Position numbers and translations under genes: made by a program. The notes under the pieces are model-generated. The model ran no database searches, was not told the origin of the DNA, and saw only the letters and a list, made by a program, of their open reading frames with translations. Positions 57,801 through 64,000 of a DNA stretch of 64,000 nucleotides are shown here, piece by piece; positions within the stretch are counted from its first letter, which is position 1; every line of letters begins with the position of its first letter. Origin of the DNA: Aphrophora alni (taxonomy: Eukaryota; Arthropoda; Insecta; Hemiptera; Aphrophoridae); NCBI GenBank assembly GCA_963513935.1, contig OY740777.1:17331271-17395270 (forward strand). The letters run 5' to 3'.

Positions 57801-60800
57801 AGACTGCTGTTACCATGAGGCAAATTCTCACTTCCGAAAAGCGTTCCTTCCGGTTACTGTTCAACATTTTACCGCACTGCCGTAAAATACAAATAAATTA
57901 CATTTTATAACAAACAAACTAAATTACATTAAAATTAAACATGATTATTCATACTGTTGTCTTGAAAATCCATTTTTCTTTTATTAATGACGTTACTATA
58001 TTTATTTTATTATTTGAATTTATTATCTCTTTGGCTTAACCGCGTCTTTTAAATGAGTCTATTTTAAAATCTGACTTTTCACATTGTCACACCTATTCTT
58101 ACTCTACTCTATGAATATGTGTATGAGTAAAGATGGATAACAATTTTGGTTGATCCAAATCTGCTTTATAAACATCTCCAATTCTAGTTAAACCATATGT
58201 AAAATTGGATTTTACACGAATAGTTTCCATGCATTTAACTTCTAAATAAATAGTACAAAAATATTTATTTAGATGTTATTGAACCTATTCCTGATCTGTT
58301 TGTATGATAACCTAACTGCATATATTTTAACAGAAAAGTTTTTGTAATGTGACAAACAATTTTTTCACAAATAAACTAAAATTTACTTATCTGCCCTGTA
58401 TATTTTACCTCGCTAGTGAAGAACGGGTCAATGTTTTCCTCAGGTTGGGTAGACAGACCACGACACAAATGGTCCATATTGTGATCATCTTCAATAACAC
58501 CAGGTCTGTTTAAGAAGTCGCTCAATCGAAGACCTCCAAGAATATGTCTCTCCTCACTGATCAATCTGTAATCATACGATTAGTTACGATGCTAGAATGA
58601 AAATAAGACTAGACAAGTAAAAACAATAATAACTAGCGATTTTGTAAATTGGTTTGGATCATTAATGTTTACATTTAATCAAATTTTAAACGAAATCATA
58701 GAGCCAATCTTGAAAAATTAAGTCTTTTATAACATTTAATTGTTTGTTTTTGAAGGGGGAGCGGAGTAAGTGCCAGTGCCTTACTCCGCAAGTAAGAGAT
58801 TTACTTACCTTTGTTAAATCTCCTCTTAAGAAGAGAATGGTGGTTGGCAATTCTGGTCAGAAGAGTAATGACCCCTAGCTTGGGTTTCTCAGAAACGAGA
58901 CTCGAGAGGAAATGAATTATGATATCGAAATATTTGTTCTATTTAGACAGGAAATGAATACAGTTAACTTTTTAAATATGGAAAATTTAGTAGCTCAACT
59001 ATTTCCTACCCATACCAGATCTACACCTCATATGTAGAATTCTTTGACTGGAGTAACAAAATAAATATGGTCTGCTATTAGCTGGATATTAAATGCAGTT
59101 TCTTAAAAAAAAATAGTTTTGTCGAATCAGTACCATTATTGTAAATTAGTAATATGGAAAAATTCATTTTTGACCAAATGTATGATACTCCAGTAAATTA
59201 ATGCAAGAATATTTGGTTGTATATTTGTTTAGAGGGTATCTAGTGAAGAATATAGATTTAGAAGAGTAACAGTTCCTGTCAAATTGAGGTGGCTCAAACT
59301 ACCAAAATGGAAAGTAGTATAATAATAGGTTAGGTTAGGTTGTGTAAGCCTAATCTGTCATATACATTTCATTAATTATTGCAATACAGTAGGGGGATGT
59401 TTTATTTTTCCTCCTATTAATTCTGTAAGAGGTAGTCTTAAGTTCTATGAGAACCTTGGATTAGAATACTTTCTAGTTTAAATGAATGGAGTAAACATTT
59501 GGCTAAATCATGCAACTATTCTTAGAATCCCTTGCCTCCCTTCTATGACTAATGGTTTTCTCCACCTCCTCAAGGCCCAACCTTGCCACATCCCACAGCA
59601 GACACTAACTCCGCTAAGTACAAAATTAACTGGATTATTGTCATCAAATTTTGCATTGGCTGGCACCCGATCCTATACTCTTTTTGAGGAGATGACAACC
59701 AATTCTGTTTTATTTGAGGTTTTTATTAGCAAAATTTGATTAAACTCTGTATAGTCGATTATAAATTATTGGAATATTATGTTTTGGTACTGCAGTTACT
59801 CACAAAAAAATTAAAAAACTATTAACACGTGGCTAAAATAAACCCACATAACTAATTTAATCAAAACCAGTTTATTTATTTAGGTTATATAACACTGTGC
59901 AGATAACAAACAGAAAGACATCGCTCCGAAAACTACTCTTTTTAGTTTAGGGGACCTCAAAATGAGCATATCCATGAAAAACTGAACATTGTTTATTTGA
60001 TGACCGATATTCTTTTAGAAGGTTTGTAGATGCTACATTTAAACGAAATTTGATCTCATTTGTTATGGCCGATTTTAAGAAAATAATAATTTTGTGTTTT
60101 AAGTTTTATGGCAGCTCCTCTCGCAGGTAAAAACACAAAATTGCCGCACTTTCATGTAAGCACAGTATTGAATATTATCAGTACTTACTCTAGTTTGCCT
60201 TGAATAGCAGAATGGAAGTATCTAAAGCCAGCTGTTGCATGTCCATTGAGTGTGCTTGGGTCTACATCTTCTTTATAGTCATCAGTGTATCCCTTAGTAT
60301 CATAAATAAGTCCATATTTCTGCATGTTCTTTGTACCTGAAATCAATCAAAACATACATTGTGTTAAAATTCTGTAAATACTGTTAATTCGAGAACCGTG
60401 CGAATATTGTTAAATTATTTTTCTGTTTACACCACTCCATATTTTATCTTGTTATGTGTTATTATCATTGTTTCTTATTATTAGTATTTTTTAATATGGG
60501 ATATAATTATTTCTTTGTTTTGTTTTAGCACTAACCTGTCTTCGCAATAATCAATGATATCTGTAACCTCCATACAGAAACTTTCAGGAAACTACAAGTA
60601 ATGTAAATGGTAAAACTCTAGAATACATTTTATTAATTTTTAAATAAATAAAAAATTATTTATAAGTTGAAAAAATTTAAATAGTTTTGTATCATTTTAT
60701 AGTATATATAAAACTGTTGAATTTAAAAACAAAATTGTTTATTTAATGTCTTCTCCAAAGAATATCAGTAAATCAAATGTAATACACTTATTTATGACAA

Positions 60801-63290
60801 TAAAAAATGTTACTTACTCTACGTTTCGTTAAAATATACTTAATCCAACAGTTGTTATGAAGAAAAAAGAAACAATATTACCAATGGCAGCGATTTATAA
60901 TTTTTAGTGATTAAGAAAGTTTTCCAAATAATTTTAAGCTACACATTTTAGCAAAATTGCTTTCACCCCCTTATCCAACTTTCATAAGCCAAGATATTTT
61001 AATTTTTTTCAGATAACACGATAAAATTGTAATATATATATATATATATATACACATAAGTAAATAAATATAAAATATATTAGGCTTCTGATGGCTAAAA
61101 CTTTTTTTTTTTTAATTAGCCTATTCGCGGATATTTACAAAGTCATTACATTAGTATTTATTAAAAAAATAAATTACCAAGGAAGATTGGCAACCATTCG
61201 TAGTAGTTGATGTGTTGATATTCAGCAATTAATATCCTTCTTGATTCTTGGTACAAAGTTTCATCATCCCAATGTGGGTTGATATGTGCTAAAGTGTTGG
61301 CAATACGATTGTGTTCACGGAGAAGTATAATCTGCAATACAGTCAGCTGGGGATTCTGATTACCTCTTACATCACCTGGAACACATAACAGTTGTTTGTC
61401 AAACAATATATACTTGTCTTTAGGTCAGAACGGGAGAAGTTTCTTAGTGTGAAGTCTTACTGTCATTAAGAACTCGGTGTCTTTAACATTAAAAAAAAAA
61501 ACTTGTATTTTACACTACACACTTCAACCAAAATATATATACATACCAGGCAATAAAGTAAGTTTGTGATGGTTTTAATATTATTGAATATATTGATTTA
61601 TTATTAGGAAATTTCCATAGATTGATATTCCAGAAAAAAAAATTGCTTTATGATAACTAAAGTATGAAATGAATGTTTTAGATTCTAGTTTACGTATCAA
61701 ATACAGCGCCACTTGTACATCCAGATAAGTGGTATTGCTCAAAAATTTATGGAAGGTGCACCATATGAAGAAAAATTTACGTTAAAATTGAGAGAGCTCT
61801 TTATCAACAAACTATTCCTCTGAAACACCATTAAAGTACAAGATTAAAGATTGGTTAAATGAAGATGTGTTTGTTTAAAACAGTTGTTACACATGTTTTC
61901 TGAGCCTCGTTCATGTGAATACTTCTACTTTATTGATGTCAGCTTAGCCCTAATTAGCCTTTGAACCTGTGTGTCGGTGACTCAGCTCTACCCGATCTCG
62001 TAACTACAAATATCAAATTTTCTTGGGAAGACTTAGTTAGAAATTACATTTTAAACAACAATTTTTCTATTAGTCGTCACAGAGTAGATGCTATTACAAG
62101 CGGAACGAAATCTAAAATGTGGAAAAAGTTCAATAACACACGAGATGTGAACAAAAACTGTTTAAAATGGCTGTTGATTTGATTAAATTTTTCTGAATTT
62201 CTATAAATTTCTATATGAGCACACAATAGTCCGCTATATCAAATTTCATTTTCCTATCTTATTTTCATGGCTGCTGTTGTTCTTACGTACAGACGACAAC
62301 AACAACAAATGGACGGCATGTCGAAAATCACTCTATTTTCCCGAGGTCATAAAAAGTGAAGATCAGCAAAGAAAGCTCAAAATTGTTTTTGATTACCAAA
62401 CTTACCCTATAGTTCGTCAAAAATAACTTTATTGATTTGCTGAACTCATAAAATGTAAAGATCAGTGAAAAAGTGCTCGAAATTTTTGTCTGTTACCAAA
62501 TTTACCATATACTTTGTGAGGTGGATAAGTAAAAAAAATATTATTTAAACCGTTATCATCATAGTGAACATTATAACAAAACTAACAGCTGACTAACATA
62601 GTAAGAAATCACAAATTTAGGTTTAATTATTCCGCTAGTCTTCAAAGCTTTAATGTCCATATTTTACGCCTCTAAGAACCTCAGTGTACTCACATATAGT
62701 GAGTACGGGTATGATAATCACAAGAGAGCTTAGACGGTTCTATACCTTTTTTCATATAGTATTTGGTTAGATCTCTTTTTTTTTGTCTTTAATATCAGGT
62801 CTCTCTTAACCAACAACTCTTGTACTTTTTTCAAGCCTAAAGTTATTAGAGTTTTCGAGGGCTTGGGGTCTTTATTTTATGTTGTGTCTTCCTTTTTTTA
62901 TAAGGCGATGATGCCTGAGAGGTTTGTGTCTTTAAACAACAAGGGAAAAAACTTATGGGAAACCATCATAATCAAGTGAAAAATATTTGACATTCTACAG
63001 CGGCGAAGAAATGCCTTAGTCATCTCGGCTATGTTGTCGCCTAGTAGATCTTAATTAAAGCTGTTTAATATAAAGTTAGTAAGGTAGAGCTTACCAAACT
63101 GATAACAGGATTCTTCATCATATTGTGTGTCACAAACAGCTGATTTGTTAGCAGCCGCTGGTGGCCAAGGTCTTCCATCACGGAATTCAACAAGTAAACG
63201 ACCTCCATGACCTTCTCTGAGTCGTGCGGCAAGATCTGGAGTTGATCCATACACAAGTGAAGCGTCCATGTAATGTGTTACTGTAACCAG
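42767..63290 (-). CDS. Gene A: secreted animal heme peroxidase, 3' eight exons (partial)
   Basis: Eight exons join in frame (63290-63095, 61375-61178, 60336-60189, 58565-58409, 48488-48318, 45307-45109, 45027-44922, 42878-42767) to give the C-terminal ~428 residues and stop of an An_peroxidase (PF03098) protein. Motifs in order: [18 protein letters not shown] (distal Arg), [22 protein letters not shown] (proximal heme His), [47 protein letters not shown], and the closing [17 protein letters not shown]. The first exons lie right of the window. It is the upstream tandem paralogue of gene B. An intact 8.7-kb LTR element sits in the intron after the fourth visible exon, yet all coding exons and splice sites look intact. 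Confidence 0.88.
44390..44640 (+). repeat. Interspersed repeat family R2, copy a
   Basis: Shares with 62690-62960, and with the reverse complement of 48630-48870, the ordered blocks GTTAGATC, TCTATCAGTCTTTC, ATTAGAATATTCGAGAGCT, GTCTTAT and CCCTTTTTTTATAAGGCAATCAT. Non-coding and of unknown class. Confidence 0.5.
44922..45027 (-). CDS. Gene A exon before the terminal exon
   Basis: 106 bp. Acceptor ATGTTTAG, donor CATAA/GTAAGTTA. It encodes [35 protein letters not shown]. The reading frame would stop at the TAA inside the donor, but the perfect donor and the in-frame terminal exon show that splicing continues. Confidence 0.85.
45109..45307 (-). CDS. Gene A exon with [12 protein letters not shown]
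   Basis: 199 bp. Acceptor TTCAAAACAG, donor CCAG/GTAAATA. It encodes [59 protein letters not shown] classical peroxidase-domain segment. Confidence 0.9.
45308..48317. other. Intron of gene A with a possible hAT-like element
   Basis: No gene is seen. A candidate element spans about 45550-47590. The left end TAGTGATTAGCAGATGCATGACCAAGACAAGACC and the complement of the right end (TAGTAATGATCAACAAGAGTCTG...GCACGACCAAGA...CAAGACCAAGACAAAGAC) look like degenerate inverted repeats rich in CAAGAC units. No clear 8-bp duplication was found, so it is tentative. Confidence 0.4.
48318..48488 (-). CDS. Gene A exon with DIQRGRDHG
   Basis: 171 bp, phase 0 on both sides. Acceptor TTTCAAACAG, donor GAG/GTAACTAT. 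It encodes [47 protein letters not shown]. The residue before IQR is Asp where vertebrate peroxidases have the Asn that hydrogen-bonds to the proximal His. Confidence 0.9.
48630..48870 (-). repeat. Interspersed repeat family R2, copy b (inverted)
   Basis: The reverse complement contains TATCAGGTCTCTCTTGACCAAC, ATTAGAGTATTCGAGGG and TTTTTTATAAGGCAATGAT, matching 62780-62910. A shorter piece at 38265-38330 (ACCTGATAGGAAAGG...GGGATCTAA) may be a fourth copy. Confidence 0.5.
49402..49405. other. Target-site duplication CCTA, left
   Basis: CCTA stands directly left of LTR element copy 2 and is repeated at 58092-58095 directly right of it. Confidence 0.8.
49406..51016 (-). repeat. LTR (3' in element sense) of copy 2
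   Basis: 1,611 bp. GGGCGCCAG at about 49474. Followed at 51017 by AAACCCCACAAGG, whose complement CCTTGTGGGGTTT is the only candidate for a short polypurine tract. Confidence 0.9.
51017..54558. other. Non-coding internal region of copy 2
   Basis: Aligned to 511-3904 of copy 1. No recognisable coding sequence; the plus strand is strongly depleted in G. The segment 52910-53440 differs most from copy 1. Confidence 0.6.
54559..55584 (-). pseudogene. Coiled-coil ORF, 3' part, copy 2
   Basis: 341 codons, the C-terminal two thirds of the same protein as 3905-5389 with about a few per cent substitutions. It is separated from the 5' part by a one-base insertion near 55642 (AAACCTTCTAG against AAACCTCCAG in copy 1). 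That frameshift turns the frame of the upstream part into a stop. Confidence 0.65.
55634..56335 (-). pseudogene. Coiled-coil ORF, 5' part, copy 2
   Basis: 233 codons, starting [20 protein letters not shown]. The first ~150 residues are acidic, Ser/Asn/Glu-rich and absent from copy 1. Then the [17 protein letters not shown] coiled-coil repeats follow, ending at the frameshift stop. The start lies about 146 bp inside the 5' LTR border. It probably represents the fuller N-terminus of the ancestral protein. Confidence 0.65.
56482..58091 (-). repeat. LTR (5' in element sense) of copy 2
   Basis: 1,610 bp, TGTAATAG to TTGTCACA, flanked on the right by CCTA (58092-58095). On the element sense strand the LTR is followed by AATGTCGCCGCAACTGTGGG, the primer-site position. 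Confidence 0.9.
58409..58565 (-). CDS. Gene A exon with [14 protein letters not shown]
   Basis: 157 bp. Acceptor GATTACAG, donor GAG/GTAAAATA. It encodes [52 protein letters not shown]. The LTR element begins only ~317 bp downstream of this exon. Confidence 0.9.
58566..60188. other. Gene A intron
   Basis: No gene. The 85-aa ORF at 59482-59739 is not recognisable. A short TTAGGTTAGGTTAGG-like run at about 59328 has too few units to be telomeric DNA. Confidence 0.5.
60189..60336 (-). CDS. Gene A exon with proximal heme His
   Basis: 148 bp. Acceptor TGATTTCAG, donor CTAGA/GTAAGTAC. It encodes [56 protein letters not shown] corresponds to the FRYGHT proximal-His motif of vertebrate peroxidases. 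Confidence 0.9.
60337..61177. other. Gene A intron, nothing recognised
   Basis: AT-rich. A short (TA)n run is at about 61034-61052. No gene or repeat family was recognised. Confidence 0.5.
61178..61375 (-). CDS. Gene A exon, paralogue of gene B exon 7
   Basis: 198 bp, the same length and phase as 8849-9046. Acceptor GTGTTCCAG, donor CTTG/GTAATTTA. It encodes GDVRGN...[46 protein letters not shown]. It carries the distal Arg. Confidence 0.92.
61860..62540 (+). repeat. R1 repeat copy e
   Basis: Starts GTTTAAAACAGTTGTTACACATG and runs through CTGTTTAAAATGGCTG, TACAGACGACAACAACAACAAA and CCAAACTTACCCTATAG; the last part is partly repeated at 62450-62520. The 73-aa ORF at 61961 is not a gene. 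Confidence 0.6.
62690..62960 (+). repeat. Interspersed repeat family R2, copy c
   Basis: GTTAGATCTC, TATCAGGTCTCTCTTAACCAAC, TTATTAGAGTTTTCGAGGGC, and CTTCCTTTTTTTATAAGGCGATGAT. See copies at 44390 and 48630. Confidence 0.5.
63095..63290 (-). CDS. Gene A exon, paralogue of gene B exon 6
   Basis: 196 bp, the same length and phase as 10456-10651. Acceptor TTTTTCCCAG, donor TTTG/GTAAGCTC. It encodes [61 protein letters not shown]. It has a single donor without the array found in gene B. Confidence 0.92.
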
Positions 63291-64000
63291 CTGGGAAAAA
63301 TTAAGAAAACATTTAATACATATATAGAAAATAAAATCGATAAATAGGACGAACAAAAAAAAAAACCAATTCCAGATTACGTTTTGACTAAAAAAACAGT
63401 GTCTCAGGTTACTGATGCCATCGGTATTTAAAAATGGAATTCCAACAAGACTTTTTTGTAAGCGCAAATAAAACACTGAGTATGTAATGGGCTATTAGTG
63501 GATTAAAAGGAACATTACAATTTGATCCAATTGATACAAAACAGCACCGTAATTTAAACTATGTTTTAATTTTTATTTCTGTAGTGATTGTTGAGAAAAC
63601 GCATCAAACAATATATTTTTATTTCTAGTAATTTAAAAAATTAATTTAAGTTATTAATGTACTTTTTTTGTTATAGTTTTATTACGACAAAAAATGTCTA
63701 AATTATAAATCCCAGAGTAAACAAACATCAGCTGATTTAAAGTACTGAATTTCCCAAACATGTAGTTATTTCTTGGGTCAGCTTAACAAAAAAACACGTT
63801 TACACTGAATACAATTAACACAGACACACGGTCAACGAACATGTTAAAGTCAGTATGCACTATTCGACAAATGGTTCGAGACTGGCTAGTTCTTTATTAA
63901 TAGATCATTATCTACCTTATGAGTCTGCGGTTCAGTTCTTTGTATCTTGACAACACTGTTGTATAAAATATTGGAATAGAACAAAAGTTGTTCGTTCAAT
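63291..64000. other. Gene A intron reaching the right edge
   Basis: Bases 63291-63760 align with 10652-11170 of gene B. No gene. The upstream exons of gene A lie beyond the window. Confidence 0.6.

Larger units (their letters stand above)
49406..58091 (-). mobile_element. LTR element copy 2, complete, 8.7 kb
   Basis: It is bounded by LTRs 49406-51016 and 56482-58091 with TGTAATAG...TTGTCACA ends and a 4-bp duplication CCTA, fitting Ty3/Gypsy-type integration. The two LTRs differ by little more than one A in a run (50209 region versus 57285 region) in my reading, so the insertion is recent. The interior (5.46 kb) holds only the coiled-coil ORF, frameshifted. I find no protease, RT, RNase H or integrase in any frame, so it needs help in trans. 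It lies in a gene A intron, in sense orientation. Confidence 0.88.
61376..63094. other. Gene A intron, homologous to gene B intron 6
   Basis: Contains R1 and R2 repeat copies. The last ~100 bp (62990-63094, CGGCTATGTTGTCGCCTAGTAGATCTTAATTAAAG) align to 9900-9985 of gene B, just where the gene B tandem array begins. Confidence 0.65.

Noticed and set aside
59320..59345. TTAGG units (insect telomere repeat)
   Set aside because: Only about three units within an intron; too short to mean an interstitial telomere.

Overview
The window is eukaryotic, very AT-rich, and almost certainly from an arthropod (most likely insect) nuclear genome. The evidence is a pair of intron-split secreted heme-peroxidase genes of insect type, GT-AG introns, and a dense load of eukaryotic transposable elements (LTR, non-LTR, Penelope-like, mariner, pogo/Tigger-like, piggyBac, hAT and Mutator-like remains). 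No species can be named from the sequence alone.

Host genes. Two tandem paralogues of a peroxinectin/chorion-peroxidase-like animal heme peroxidase lie head-to-tail on the minus strand. Gene A (42767-63290) enters from the right edge and shows its last eight coding exons, including a small terminal exon at 42767-42878 that is too short to be obvious. Gene B (8849-24556) shows its first seven coding exons, starting with a signal peptide, and leaves through the left edge. All visible exon phases join in frame. The overlapping exons are about 88-89% identical at the protein level and their introns are also alignable, so the pair arose by a segmental tandem duplication. A and B together cover one whole protein of roughly 690 residues. 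It would be secreted, and all visible heme-pocket motifs are present.

Mobile DNA, left to right: an AT-rich LTR element (1-7275, cut by the left edge) in a gene B intron; a 60-bp tandem array derived from an exon end and its splice donor (9970-10490); a non-LTR RNase H relic (13500-14560); a pogo-like MITE (14786-15544) nested in an interspersed repeat; a short LTR-bounded element carrying a Mutator-like transposase fragment (16483-19833); a 399-bp tandem duplication (20004-20810); then the 18-kb A-B intergenic region with a non-LTR relic, a decayed mariner, a long foldback hairpin, a Penelope-like reverse transcriptase relic, a piggyBac-like element with a hAT-type MITE nested in it, a retropepsin fragment and a purine-rich degenerate satellite. 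Gene A has a second, nearly intact copy of the first LTR element (49406-58091, 4-bp target duplication CCTA) in the intron between its fourth and fifth visible exons.

The strongest candidates for something undescribed are: (1) the LTR family with long (~1.4-1.6 kb) LTRs, no recognisable pol, and internal cargo that differs between members (a coiled-coil ORF in two copies, a Mutator-like transposase fragment in a third), with a tRNA-Lys-type TGGCGCCC motif inside the LTR; and (2) the tandem amplification of an exon 3' end plus splice donor in gene B only.
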